Source: Verrucomicrobiota bacterium (lineage in GTDB: Bacteria > Verrucomicrobiota > Kiritimatiellia > RFP12 > UBA1067). From it: a stretch of 41,765 nt of DNA. The translations under genes were made by a program, and so were the position numbers. Shown here in pieces: positions 15,017 through 25,026 of the stretch (within the stretch, counting starts at the first letter, position 1; each line of letters opens with the position of its first letter). Location: the NCBI GenBank assembly GCA_023269675.1, contig JAHFSX010000047.1:1-41765 (forward strand), given 5' to 3'. The notes under the pieces were generated by a model, which saw only the letters and a program-made list of their open reading frames with translations, made no database searches and was not told the DNA's origin.

Positions 15017-18000
15017 TCATTTCACCATCAGGACCGTCGCGGCCGGGAGAAACGTGCGGAGCGTGAGGGTGTTGCCGTCGATGGCGAAAACGCCGTGCAT
15101 GACGGAGTTGCGGCCCGAGCCCAGATTGCGGCAACGGAAAGCCTGAGCGGTGAAGGTGCTGCTGCCGAAGGTCAGCAGCGTATAGGTCTGGTCCGGCGCG
15201 CCGCTCCCGCCGAAGTCGAAGTAGAAGGCCTCGCCCTCGCCGCGGGCGCATATGCCGGCGACCGCCATGCGGCTGGCGCCGCCGTCGGGCGTCAGCGTGA
15301 GCGCGACGGCCCCGCCCGCATGCCACGTGAGGCTGGACAGCTGCAGGGTGGATGAGGCGGGCAGGCCGTTCCTGAGCGTGCCGCCGCTCAGCGTGACCGG
15401 TCCCGTGCCTAAGCCTGTGCCAGCCGTGACCGCCAGCGTGCCGTTGCAGACCGTGCAGCCGCCGCTGGCGGTCGTGTTCGTGCCCGACAGGGTGAGGGTG
15501 CCTGTGCCGGTCTTGACCAGGCGCAGCGCGCCCGTGAAACGTCCGTCGAAGCCGGTGTCGGCGCTCTGGTTGACGGTCAGCGTGGCGGGGGCCGGGCTGG
15601 TGACGGTGCGGACGCCCGCGTTGGGGGTGTTGTTGAGCAGCTGGCTGACCGTCTGGTCGCAACCGTTCAGGTTGAAGGTTCCGGCCGGGGCATAGCTCAG
15701 GCCGATCTTCAGCTTGGTGGCGGCCGGGAGCGCGTTGGCGACATCGGTCCGCAGCGTGCCGTTGCCAAGGATGGTCTCGCCCCAGACGTTGCCGGCCACG
15801 CTCACGACGGTGGTGCCGGTGGAGTCGGCCCAGAAGGGGTCGTTGCCGATCAGCAGCGGCTTGTCCGCGATCACGAGGGTGCCGTAGGTGTTGGCGACGA
15901 AGAGACCGCCGCCGCCCGACGCGCCGCCGCTCATCACCAGCGTGGAGCCGGACGCGACGTTGATGCGCGTCTGGCCGATGCGCGTGAGCGGGCCGCTCCA
16001 GACGTTGCTGCCGCCGCTGCTGATCATCGAGTACCCGCTGGACGCCCGCTCGCCGTTGAGGGTCAACGGTTCCGCCACGGTCAGGTTGCCGCTGAGCTGG
16101 AGACGGCCGCCCTGCGTGGAGCGGACCACCGTGCCGCCGCCGGTGCCCCCGAGCGCGGCGGCGTGCGTGATCGCGAGCAGCCCGTTGCTGACGGTGGTGA
16201 CGCCCTGGTAGCTGTTGGCGGCCTTGAGCGTCAGCGTGCCGTCGCCGGTTTTCGTGAGGCCGCAGGCGAAGGTGCTGTCGGACACGGCGCCGGACACGTC
16301 CAGCGCGACGGTTCCCGCGCCGTTGTTGGTGACGGCCCACACCTGCTGGTCGACGAGCGTCAGGTCCGCCGCCAGCGTGTAGGTGCGCGGGGTGGCGGTC
16401 GGGAGCGCGGCGCTGATGCCGCCGCCGCGGAGCGCCACGGCGTTCCCGCCGGCGGCGAGCGTGAAGTTCCCGTTGCGGTTGAAGGTCAGGCCGTAAAGGC
16501 TGATGGCGCGGTTGACCAGGGCCGTGCTGCCGCCGCTGCCGAAGAAGGCCAGCGTCGCGCCGTTGAAATCCTGCCGCGTTTCGGTCTCCCAGTTGTTGGT
16601 GACATCCACCGCGAGATTGGTGCCGCCGCCCGCATCCCACACGAGGCTGACGGGCTGGCCCGACCCGGTGGTGAACGTGAGGGGGTCGCTCCAGGTCTCG
16701 CCGCAGGCGTTGGCGGCGCGGAAGCGGTACCCGTACGTCGTGTAGAGCTGGATGCCCGTCAGGTTGCATAGCAGCGGCAGGTACGAGCCCGCGAACGCGG
16801 CTCCCAGGCAGATCACGTTTGTCCACGAGCCCGGATCGGCGCCCGGACCCCAGTGCAGGAAAACGCTGGCCGTCGCGCCTCCCGAGGAGAGCAGGGTGCC
16901 CCTGGCGGTGACGACGGAGCCCACGTACTCGAAGGGGGTCTCGCTGCGGACGCCGGGCCAGTCGCCGGGCCAGCCGTTGATCCCCGGGACCCAGTAGGCG
17001 CCGCCCCGCTCGTAGGCGCCGCTGTCGGGAGCGGCGCCCGCAAAGGCGTCGGGAGCCTGATCGCCGTCCGTGTCCACGGGCACGCCGGCGCCGCCCTGTT
17101 CCTCAAAGGCGAAGGGCTGGCTTCGATAGGTCATTGCGAGCTTGTAGTTGGACGGGACGTGGGCGACGCCGTTGGTGGTGGCCCACGCGATCGTGTTCGT
17201 TGTGTAAGCGGGGTCGACCGCGGAGCTGGAGGCTTTGAGGCGGAAATCGCGCGCGTCGGCGTTCTCGAGCTCCGTGGCGGAGTTGGTCATGTACAGGTTG
17301 TTCCGCGCGACGTAGACAAGGTGGTGGTTCTCGGGGAGCTGCCAGTACACGTTGTCGGGCGTGTTGCTGCCGGGAATGTAGGGCGTGTAGGTGCTGTAGT
17401 TGTAGTTGCGGCAGCGGAAGAGCGTGTTGTGGTAGAGCCGGAGCGCGTCGGCCGGCGCGTTGAGGCGCAGTCCGTCGCTCCACGTCTGCGTGCCGAGGAC
17501 GCCGAAGTTCCAGACCACGTTGTGATCGATCTGGAAATTGCGGCTGTAGTTGTCGATGTAGATGCCCATGCCGAGCGGGTCGTTCTCGGTGCTGTCGTGA
17601 ACCCAGTTGTAGGCGATGCGCGTGACCGTGCCGTCCGGCGCCTTGCCGTTGGTGCCCCAGGCGTAGACGGCGCCCAGGTCTTTGCAGAGCCGCCCGGCAT
17701 GGTAGAGGTCGTTGTAAAGGACGCTGACGCCTTTGCCGGTCGGCTGCAGGATGTCGCGGCCGGTGTCGTGCAGCGTGTTGAAGGACGCGGTGATGCCGGT
17801 GCCGGAAAGGGTCATGCAGGTCGCGTAGGAAGCGGAGTAATCGGTGTTGAAAACGTGGTTGCGCGTGAGGAGGTGCCCGTTGCCGCTGGCCAGGATGCCG
17901 CTGCCGGCCGTATCGGAGACCGTGCAGCGCCGCACCACGTTGCTGGTGCCGCTCACGATGATGCCGCCGCCCTCGGCGCGGCCTCCGTTCGCCGTGCCGC

Positions 18001-19549
18001 CGGAAGCGTACGTCAGATAGTGGCTCATGTGCCGCGCGTCGCAGCCGTCCAGCACCAAGCCCTCGCCGTTGAGCCGCACCGCGCCCGCGCGCAAGGCCAG
18101 ATTGCTGACGACGATGAAGTTCAGCCCGTTGATGTCGACGCACCAGTTGCGGCGTTTCATCTCGACGAGATGGCCGCCTGGATCAGCGCCCGCCGCCATG
18201 CGCAGGTGCAGCGCGTGCGGGGCCGCCGCGTTCGTTTGCAGGAACCACTCGCCGTCGGCGTCGAGCAGGCTGGGCAGTCCGTAAATGAAGCCGCGCCCCG
18301 TGTCGCTGCCCTTGTTGGCATAGTTGGGCCACCACCAGGTTGTGGTGGCCGTAGCCGGGTTGAGGAACAGGGTTCCGGTCCGGTTGCTGGAGATCAGCGC
18401 GTTCTGCCAGGACCAGGAGGAGCCCACGCTGGCGAAAAAGCGCGCGCCGGTCAGGTCGCCCTTACCGTCGAACGCCGAACACGTCACCGTGTAGTTGCTC
18501 GACACGCTGAGAGACGCCGTCGCCGGACTCAGGAGGTCGGCCGATCCGTGGTCGGGGTGCCGGGCCTCCTGCTGCATCGCGCCGTCCACGAAAACCTGGT
18601 TGTAGCCGGAGCCGAGCGTCCAGTCGGCGTTCGCCGCGTAGATGCCGTTGCTCGCGGGGGTCCACGGGCCGGGCAGCGCGTCGCATCCGGAAATCGTGAC
18701 CGGTTCCGCATGGTAGGCCGTGACAACGATGGGGTTTTCGCGCAAGCCGGACCGGGGGAACTGAAGCGTCTCGCGGTAGGTGCCGCCGCGCAGCAAGAGG
18801 CTGTCGCCCGCATTCAGGTTGGTGCTGGCGCGGGCCAGCGTCTGGAAAGGCGCCGCGAGCGTGCCGGCGTTTGTGTCGGAGCCGGCCGGCGATATGAACC
18901 AGCCGCGCTGGCCGTCCTGCACCTTGCAGCTCGCCTCGTCCACCCAGAGGGTCGTGGCCGGCGTGTTGTGTTTGACTTCCAGCGCCAAGATTTCGTTCGT
19001 CACGGAAGACAGGTTGAGCGTGAAGAGTGTCCACGTTGCGGTCACTTGGCAGTTGGTGCCGGCGCGCTGAGTGAAGGGCGACACGGACATCCGCATGCCG
19101 AGCGTGACATTCATGCCGGACGAGCTCTTGAGCCATACCCGCGCCGCGTAGGGACGCTGCGCCACGGCGTAAAAGTTCTGATACAGCTCGAGGTTCGCCC
19201 CGCTGCCGTAGCCGCTCTGAACGGCAACCGTCGCACGGAAGGCCGAGCCGGCGACCGTGCCGCCCGTCTCCTGGGCGTACGCGTTCTCCGTGTGCTTGCC
19301 CGTGTAGCGCGAGTTGTCCGTCCATCCGCCCGGAAAACTGCCGGAGACGACGCCGTAGCTGTTGGTGCTGTTGACCGCCGCGTACGGCGATTCCAGGCCG
19401 GGATTCGTCAGCTGCTCGACGGGGCTGCCGAGCGCCGGTGCCACGCCCCCCGCGCATGCGAGCGCAAAAAACGCGGCGTTGATTCGGAGGTGACCCCGAA
19501 TCTCCTGCGTTCGCGCGGGCCGCGCCAGGGTTGTTTTGCTCGTTTTCAT
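15017..19549 (-). CDS. Giant secreted right-handed beta-helix protein with autotransporter-type strand repeats
   Basis: A 1510-residue exported protein. A signal peptide covers about residues 22-42 (INAAFFALACAGGVAPALGS). Residues 45-210 look like a carbohydrate-binding jelly roll (NPGLESPYAAVN ... WVDEASCKV). At 218 begins WFISPAGSDTNAGTLAAPFQ, the standard opening of secreted parallel beta-helix, pectate-lyase-like proteins. This region runs to about 840 and includes the helix-rung phrases GSGILASGNGH and DHNVVWNFG. After a short domain with GYRFRAANACGETWSDPL come autotransporter-associated beta-strand repeats from about 1000, such as TKTGDGTLTLKAANSYQG and VKTGTGTLTLSGTNT. No membrane anchor or sorting tail is visible. 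It probably binds or cleaves an acidic or sulfated polysaccharide; no catalytic residues can be assigned. A promoter lies at 19607-19635. Confidence 0.82.
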   Translation of the reverse strand: MKTSKTTLARPARTQEIRGHLRINAAFFALACAGGVAPALGSPVEQLTNPGLESPYAAVNSTNSYGVVSGSFPGGWTDNSRYTGKHTENAYAQETGGTVAGSAFRATVAVQSGYGSGANLELYQNFYAVAQRPYAARVWLKSSSGMNVTLGMRMSVSPFTQRAGTNCQVTATWTLFTLNLSSVTNEILALEVKHNTPATTLWVDEASCKVQDGQRGWFISPAGSDTNAGTLAAPFQTLARASTNLNAGDSLLLRGGTYRETLQFPRSGLRENPIVVTAYHAEPVTISGCDALPGPWTPASNGIYAANADWTLGSGYNQVFVDGAMQQEARHPDHGSADLLSPATASLSVSSNYTVTCSAFDGKGDLTGARFFASVGSSWSWQNALISSNRTGTLFLNPATATTTWWWPNYANKGSDTGRGFIYGLPSLLDADGEWFLQTNAAAPHALHLRMAAGADPGGHLVEMKRRNWCVDINGLNFIVVSNLALRAGAVRLNGEGLVLDGCDARHMSHYLTYASGGTANGGRAEGGGIIVSGTSNVVRRCTVSDTAGSGILASGNGHLLTRNHVFNTDYSASYATCMTLSGTGITASFNTLHDTGRDILQPTGKGVSVLYNDLYHAGRLCKDLGAVYAWGTNGKAPDGTVTRIAYNWVHDSTENDPLGMGIYIDNYSRNFQIDHNVVWNFGVLGTQTWSDGLRLNAPADALRLYHNTLFRCRNYNYSTYTPYIPGSNTPDNVYWQLPENHHLVYVARNNLYMTNSATELENADARDFRLKASSSAVDPAYTTNTIAWATTNGVAHVPSNYKLAMTYRSQPFAFEEQGGAGVPVDTDGDQAPDAFAGAAPDSGAYERGGAYWVPGINGWPGDWPGVRSETPFEYVGSVVTARGTLLSSGGATASVFLHWGPGADPGSWTNVICLGAAFAGSYLPLLCNLTGIQLYTTYGYRFRAANACGETWSDPLTFTTGSGQPVSLVWDAGGGTNLAVDVTNNWETETRQDFNGATLAFFGSGGSTALVNRAISLYGLTFNRNGNFTLAAGGNAVALRGGGISAALPTATPRTYTLAADLTLVDQQVWAVTNNGAGTVALDVSGAVSDSTFACGLTKTGDGTLTLKAANSYQGVTTVSNGLLAITHAAALGGTGGGTVVRSTQGGRLQLSGNLTVAEPLTLNGERASSGYSMISSGGSNVWSGPLTRIGQTRINVASGSTLVMSGGASGGGGLFVANTYGTLVIADKPLLIGNDPFWADSTGTTVVSVAGNVWGETILGNGTLRTDVANALPAATKLKIGLSYAPAGTFNLNGCDQTVSQLLNNTPNAGVRTVTSPAPATLTVNQSADTGFDGRFTGALRLVKTGTGTLTLSGTNTTASGGCTVCNGTLAVTAGTGLGTGPVTLSGGTLRNGLPASSTLQLSSLTWHAGGAVALTLTPDGGASRMAVAGICARGEGEAFYFDFGGSGAPDQTYTLLTFGSSTFTAQAFRCRNLGSGRNSVMHGVFAIDGNTLTLRTFLPAATVLMVK

Positions 19550-19576
19550 GGGGTCGGCGTCGGTGCGATGCGAAAA

Positions 19577-19595
19577 CGGTCTGGGATTGAGACCG
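19577..19595. promoter_or_regulatory. Palindrome in the divergent promoter region
   Basis: CGGTCT at 19577-19582 and AGACCG at 19590-19595 form a perfect 6-bp inverted repeat with a 7-base centre. It overlaps the -35 box of the plus-strand hydrolase gene and would lie in the leader of the minus-strand beta-helix gene. An operator is plausible. Confidence 0.4.
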
Positions 19596-19615
19596 CTCGA
19601 TGTGATATTTTATTA
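19587..19615 (+). promoter_or_regulatory. Promoter of the glycoside hydrolase gene
   Basis: TTGAGA (19587-19592) and TTATTA (19610-19615) are separated by 17 bases. The -10 box overlaps that of the minus-strand promoter, so the two promoters cannot easily be occupied at once. Confidence 0.5.
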
Positions 19616-19635
19616 AGAAATTGCTGGGTAAGCAA
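19607..19635 (-). promoter_or_regulatory. Promoter of the beta-helix protein gene
   Basis: On the minus strand, TTGCTT (19635-19630) and TAAAAT (19612-19607) are 17 bases apart. The predicted leader is about 50 bases and includes the palindrome at 19577-19595. Confidence 0.55.
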
Positions 19636-19663
19636 GGGGTACGATTTTGATACGGGGGAAATG

Positions 19664-22474
19664 ATGAAAAAGGTCGGCTGTCTGTTGGCGTTGATGGCGG
19701 GGGTTGCGGGGGCGGAGATGAAGGCGTTGCCCACGGAGGGGAACGGCTGGTGCGGCGACCCGATGACGTGGAAGTTCCGGCCGGACGGGGTGCACTGCAC
19801 GCTGTCGAACGGCAACGGGATCGCCGTGTACGAGGCCGCGCCGCTGGCCTCGAACGTGACTGTCGAGGCGCTCTTCACGCCGCGCCAGGCGGATGGCAGC
19901 GGCTGGGATCTCGCCGCGGTCGCCATCGTGGACGACGCGCGCAATTTCTGGCATCTGGCGCTGGTGCAGACGCCGCCCGAACACGGATGCAAGCCGATGG
20001 TCGAGCTGACCGAGATGCGCGACGGCGAGTGGCTCGCGCAAAGCAACCTGAAGGCTGAGAGCGGCGAGGCCTCCGGCGTGAAGTGGGCGTTCGGCTTGCC
20101 GCACCGCCTCAGGCTGAGCATGGACAGGGACGGCGTCACGGGCACGATCACCGCGCCGGACGGCAAGCAGATCCTGCGCAAGCGCTACGCCTTTACGGCG
20201 GCGGCGGTGACGCGCGGGCGTCCCGCGCTGCATCTCGCCGGCCTCACGGGCGCGTTCACCGGGATCCGCGCCGAGTGGGGCGAGGCGGTGGCGGAGAGCA
20301 AGTCCGACGAGATTTTTCCGGCCTATGCCACGGAATATGCGGTGCCGGGGATCAAGGACGCGGCCACCGGCTTCTTCCGCGTGGTGCAGAAACCCGACGG
20401 GCGCTGGTGGACCATCGATCCGCTCGGCCGCGGCATCGTGCTGCTGGGCGTGGACCACGTCACCTTCCAAGGCCACTGGTGCGAGAAGCTCGGGTACTGC
20501 CCGCACGGCCAGAAGAACGCGAAGAAGTACACCGACCACGCGGAGTGGGAGAGCGAGACGCTCGGCCGGCTCAAGGCGTGGGGCTTCACCATGCTGGGCG
20601 CGGGCTGCGATTCGAAATTGAAGCACCGCGGGCTGGTGCACACCGAGTTCCTGAACATCGGTGACCATCTCGCGTCGCTGGGCGACGAGTATGACATCAC
20701 GCCCAACGAGCGGCGGCCGTGCTCGTCGTTCCCCAACGTGTTCCACCCCGACTTCGAGACCTACTGCCGCTACCGCGCGCGGCAGCTGTGCGCGCCGAGC
20801 CGCAGCGACCCGTGGCTGTTCGGCTATTTCATCGACAACGAGCTGGCGTGGTGGGGCCGCGGCGGCTCCGAGACCGGCCTGTTCGACGCGGTGATGAAGA
20901 AGGGCGCGGCGCACACGGCCAAGCTCGCGCTGAAGGGGTTTGTCGAGGGGCGCTGCGACAAGAAGATCGAAGCGTTCAACGCGGTATGCGGCACGCGGCT
21001 CAAAAGCTTTGACGAGATCCTGACGCTCCAGGCGCTGCCGCACGCGACACCGGAGGCCCGCGAACTCAAGAAGGCTTTCCTGTCCTACGTGGCGGACCGC
21101 TACTTCTCGGTCACGACGCGGGCGATCCGCGCGGCGGACCCGAACCATCTGGTGCTGGGCGCGCGCTTCGCGGGCACGGGCGGCGCCGACCCCGTGGTGT
21201 GGGAGGTGTCGGGCAAGTACTGCGACGTGGTGACCTTCAACTGCTATCCCGCGGCTGACCTGGACGAGGGGCGGGTCTATACGCGCCTCGGCAAGACCGG
21301 CGAGCGGGTGACCGAGCACTTCGAGAAATACTACAACTACGTGAAGCGGCCGATGCTGATCACCGAGTGGTCCTTCCCGGCGCTGGACGCGGGTCTGCCG
21401 AGCGTGCACGGCGCGGGGCAGCGCTTCCGCACGCAGGCCGAGCGCACGGCGGCGACGAGCCTGTTCGCGCGCACGATGCTGAGCCTGCCGTTCCTGCTGG
21501 GCTACGATTATTTCATGTGGGTGGACGAGCCCGCGCTGGGCATCAGCACGCCCTTCCCCGAGGACTCCAATTACGGCCTCATCAACGAGGACGGCGTGCC
21601 CTACCCGCAGCTGACCGAGATGTTCACGGAGTTCCAGCGCGAGGCGGGGGCCTGGCGCTTCAAGCCCGCGCCTCTGCCGCTGGTGCGGCCGCAGGCAGGA
21701 CCCCGTCCGGACGCGATGGCTGTCGCGCGCAAGGCGGCGTCGGGTGGTGCGGCGAAAGCGGTTTTTGTGCGCGAGGGCGACACCTTCCGCGCCGGCAACG
21801 GGCGGATCGAGCTGGCTGGGCGGCTGGGCGACGGCAACATGGTGCGGCGCGTGACGCTCGACGGCGCGGAGAAGCCGTTCGGCCAGTACAACGCGCTGCT
21901 CCACACGCTGGACGCGGGCGGGCAGAACCGCTGGACCGACGCGCGCACGGTAAAGGCGCTTGAGGGACGCGTGACCGACGGGGTCGCCGTGATCGAGGTC
22001 ACCAGCGCCGGCTCGCTGGGGCCGGAGGCGTTCGAGGTGACGCACCGTCTGATCTTGCCGCCCGGAACGCCGTGGTTCGTCAGCGAGGTGGTGAGCGTCA
22101 AAAACACGGGGGCCGCGCCGCTGCGGCTGAAGGGCCTGTACTTCCGGCTGTACAGTGACTTCAAGGGTGCGCCCGAGAAACAGGTTCCGGGCCTGTGGGG
22201 CATGCCGGTGGCGGATTGCTGGCTGGATGAGGCGGACGGGCGGTTCTTCGGCGCGGTGGCCTCCAAGGCGACCGACATCCAGATCTATTTCTGGCTCGAC
22301 GGTCCGGGGCGCGGCCCGCATCCCGACGCGCGGCTGGAGCTTGAGGAAACGGCGGTCGCGCCGGGCGCGGTCTTCACGCCGCCGGAGCCGGTGTTCCTGA
22401 TCTGCGCGGCCGGCCGCGGCGGCAGCGCGGCGTGGCTCGCAGCCGCGCAGGAGCTGAAGAAGGCGCTGGAGTAG
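19664..22474 (+). CDS. Secreted clan GH-A glycoside hydrolase (GH50/GH42-like)
   Basis: Predicted 936 residues. ATG 19664 is preferred over the adjacent ATG 19661 because GGGGG at 19654-19658 is then 5 bases away. A signal peptide follows (VGCLLALMAGVAGA). Residues 25-205 resemble a laminin-G/concanavalin-like domain (VTVEALFTPRQADGSGW, DDARNFWHLALV). The TIM barrel starts with TGFFRVVQKPDGRWWTIDPLG, as in GH50 agarase-like enzymes. The acid/base candidate is E393 in GYFIDNELAWWG and the nucleophile candidate is E568 in MLITEWSFPALDAG. From about residue 690 a beta-rich C-terminal domain follows. The enzyme should cut beta-linked galactans or similar polysaccharides outside the cytoplasm; the exact linkage is not readable. 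It diverges from the beta-helix protein gene and may be regulated with it. Confidence 0.8.
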   Translation: MKKVGCLLALMAGVAGAEMKALPTEGNGWCGDPMTWKFRPDGVHCTLSNGNGIAVYEAAPLASNVTVEALFTPRQADGSGWDLAAVAIVDDARNFWHLALVQTPPEHGCKPMVELTEMRDGEWLAQSNLKAESGEASGVKWAFGLPHRLRLSMDRDGVTGTITAPDGKQILRKRYAFTAAAVTRGRPALHLAGLTGAFTGIRAEWGEAVAESKSDEIFPAYATEYAVPGIKDAATGFFRVVQKPDGRWWTIDPLGRGIVLLGVDHVTFQGHWCEKLGYCPHGQKNAKKYTDHAEWESETLGRLKAWGFTMLGAGCDSKLKHRGLVHTEFLNIGDHLASLGDEYDITPNERRPCSSFPNVFHPDFETYCRYRARQLCAPSRSDPWLFGYFIDNELAWWGRGGSETGLFDAVMKKGAAHTAKLALKGFVEGRCDKKIEAFNAVCGTRLKSFDEILTLQALPHATPEARELKKAFLSYVADRYFSVTTRAIRAADPNHLVLGARFAGTGGADPVVWEVSGKYCDVVTFNCYPAADLDEGRVYTRLGKTGERVTEHFEKYYNYVKRPMLITEWSFPALDAGLPSVHGAGQRFRTQAERTAATSLFARTMLSLPFLLGYDYFMWVDEPALGISTPFPEDSNYGLINEDGVPYPQLTEMFTEFQREAGAWRFKPAPLPLVRPQAGPRPDAMAVARKAASGGAAKAVFVREGDTFRAGNGRIELAGRLGDGNMVRRVTLDGAEKPFGQYNALLHTLDAGGQNRWTDARTVKALEGRVTDGVAVIEVTSAGSLGPEAFEVTHRLILPPGTPWFVSEVVSVKNTGAAPLRLKGLYFRLYSDFKGAPEKQVPGLWGMPVADCWLDEADGRFFGAVASKATDIQIYFWLDGPGRGPHPDARLELEETAVAPGAVFTPPEPVFLICAAGRGGSAAWLAAAQELKKALE

Positions 22475-22476
22475 GG

Positions 22477-22514
22477 TGTGCCGAAGCCCCGTGCGCAGGG
22501 ATGCGCTTGGCACA
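22477..22514. terminator. Hairpin after the glycoside hydrolase gene
   Basis: TGTGCCGAAGC at 22477-22487 pairs with GCTTGGCACA at 22505-22514, leaving one bulged base. It starts 2 bases after the stop codon. No T-run follows, so it may be an intrinsic stop, a processing site or another repeat copy. Confidence 0.35.
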
Positions 22515-22566
22515 CTCGGGGATGTGGCGTGCCCAGCCTGGGGCGTGCGGGACGGATGGCCATCAT

Positions 22567-23838
22567 ATGCAAAAACGAATCATCCATTATCTTGTGCTGG
22601 CGGCGGTGCTGCTGGGCGTGCCGCTGGCGTGCGCGTGGCTGGGCGGCCGGCGCGAGCTGCTGGACGGGCTGCTCGCGTTCCCGCCGCGCACGGAGGACTG
22701 GGGGCTCGACCCGGCCAAGCTCTGGAACATGCGGCGGCCCTTCTCGTGGCCGGTGTTCGGCTGCTTGGCGGCTTTCGATTGCGCGCTGCTCGCGCCGTTC
22801 GTGTGGCGGCTGGTGCGGGGCGGCGGACGGCACGGAGGCCGTCCCTCCAGCGGTGATACGGCGGCAGCTCAGGAGAAACGCTCAACGCTCAACGGTCAAC
22901 GTTTAACGTTCAAGCGGGAAGACCGGTTTCCATGGTTCGGCTGGTGCGGCTTGGCGCTGGGCGCGGGCGCGTGGGTGCTGGCGTGGAACCGCTTCGCGTG
23001 GTTCGCGCCGTTACAGGCGCACACTTTCCTGCCACTGTGGCTGGCCTACATCCTCGTGGTGAACGCGCTGACGGTGAGGCGCAGCGGACGCTGCCTCATG
23101 ACCTCATACCCCGGGCCATATGCCGTGCTCTTTCCGGTGAGCGCGGCGTTCTGGTGGTTCTTCGAATATCTCAACCGCTACGTGTGGAACTGGTACTATC
23201 AGGGCGTCGAGGGCATGAACGCGGGGGAGTACGCCTTCTACGCGACGTGCAGCTTCGCGACGGTGCTGCCGGCGGTCACGGCCACGGCCGAGTGGCTGGG
23301 GACGTTCAGGCCCTTTGCGGACGGCCGCCTCTGCGGGCTCGCGCGTCTCGATGTGCATCGCCCGGCCGGCGTGGCGGGGCTGGCGCTCACGGCGGCGGCC
23401 GGGCTGACGGGCATCGTGTTCTGCCCGGACGTCACCTTCCCCCTGCTCTGGATCTCGCCGCTGGCGGTGTTTCTGGTGATCCAGACTCTGATGGGAGCGC
23501 CGACCGTGCTGGACGGGCTGCGCGGCGGCGACTGGCGGCTGGCGGTGCGCTTCGCGCTGGCGGCGCTGATCTGCGGGGGCTTCTGGGAGATGTGGAACTT
23601 CCACAGTTTCGCCAAGTGGGTCTACGCGGTGCCGTATGTCCACGCGTTCCGGATCTTCGAGATGCCGGTGGTGGGCTTCGCGGGGTATCTGCCGTTCGGC
23701 CTGGAGTGCGCGGCGGTGGCGGCGTGGGTCTGGCCCGCGCTGGCGGAGAGTGAGTCTTTGGGTAGGGACGGTTCCCCGAACCGTCCGCGGACGCCTCGGG
23801 GAGGCGTCCCTACCGTTTTTGGGCAGAGAGATTTTTAA
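22567..23838 (+). CDS. Polytopic membrane protein of unknown function
   Basis: Predicted 423 residues, from the ATG at 22567 in CATATG (MQKRIIHYLVLAAVLLGVPLACAW). No Shine-Dalgarno sequence is seen. About ten hydrophobic segments can be counted, for example FSWPVFGCLAAFDCALLAPFV, FPWFGWCGLALGAGAWVLAW and FPLLWISPLAVFLVIQTLMGA. Conserved-looking aromatic motifs lie between helices: FWWFFEYLNRYVWNWYY and GGFWEMWNFHSFAKWVY. I cannot assign a family. Two features are odd. Residues about 104-116, in the loop after the second helix, are encoded by heptamer array A4. The last 25 or so residues, after LAESES, are encoded by a palindromic repeat element. The real protein may once have been shorter at both places. 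Confidence 0.7.
   Translation: MQKRIIHYLVLAAVLLGVPLACAWLGGRRELLDGLLAFPPRTEDWGLDPAKLWNMRRPFSWPVFGCLAAFDCALLAPFVWRLVRGGGRHGGRPSSGDTAAAQEKRSTLNGQRLTFKREDRFPWFGWCGLALGAGAWVLAWNRFAWFAPLQAHTFLPLWLAYILVVNALTVRRSGRCLMTSYPGPYAVLFPVSAAFWWFFEYLNRYVWNWYYQGVEGMNAGEYAFYATCSFATVLPAVTATAEWLGTFRPFADGRLCGLARLDVHRPAGVAGLALTAAAGLTGIVFCPDVTFPLLWISPLAVFLVIQTLMGAPTVLDGLRGGDWRLAVRFALAALICGGFWEMWNFHSFAKWVYAVPYVHAFRIFEMPVVGFAGYLPFGLECAAVAAWVWPALAESESLGRDGSPNRPRTPRGGVPTVFGQRDF
22877..22914 (+). repeat. Heptamer array A4 inside the membrane protein gene
   Basis: AAC occurs at 22877, 22884, 22891, 22898 and 22905, then AAG at 22912, all exactly 7 bases apart (units AACGCTC twice, AACGGTC, AACGTTT, AACGTTC). The frame stays open through it and encodes part of a polar loop (RSTLNGQRLTFK). 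Confidence 0.8.
23761..23814. repeat. 54-bp cloverleaf-like palindromic element with complementary loops
   Basis: An outer 5-bp stem (GGTAG 23761-23765 with CTACC 23810-23814) encloses two perfect 8-bp hairpins. Hairpin 1 is 23766-23786 with loop CCCCG; hairpin 2 is 23789-23809 with loop CGGGG. The loops are complementary. The two halves are inverted copies that differ at three stem positions, each compensated within its own hairpin. It lies at the 3' end of the membrane protein gene, just before convergent nspC, and is followed by five Ts (23816-23820), so it can also serve as a terminator. Confidence 0.8.
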
Positions 23839-23847
23839 CCTTCGGGC

Positions 23848-25026
<1,179 letters not shown>

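Noticed and set aside
16853..19660. A 936-codon open frame upstream of and in phase with the glycoside hydrolase gene, giving an apparent 1873-residue protein
   Set aside because: It is antisense to the whole beta-helix gene, has Val/Gly/Arg/Ala-rich shadow composition and no domain. A signal peptide, ribosome-binding site and promoter mark the true start at 19664.
19613..22513. Minus-strand frame of 966 codons opposite the glycoside hydrolase gene
   Set aside because: Arg/His/Leu-rich shadow without motifs; the plus strand encodes a recognisable enzyme.
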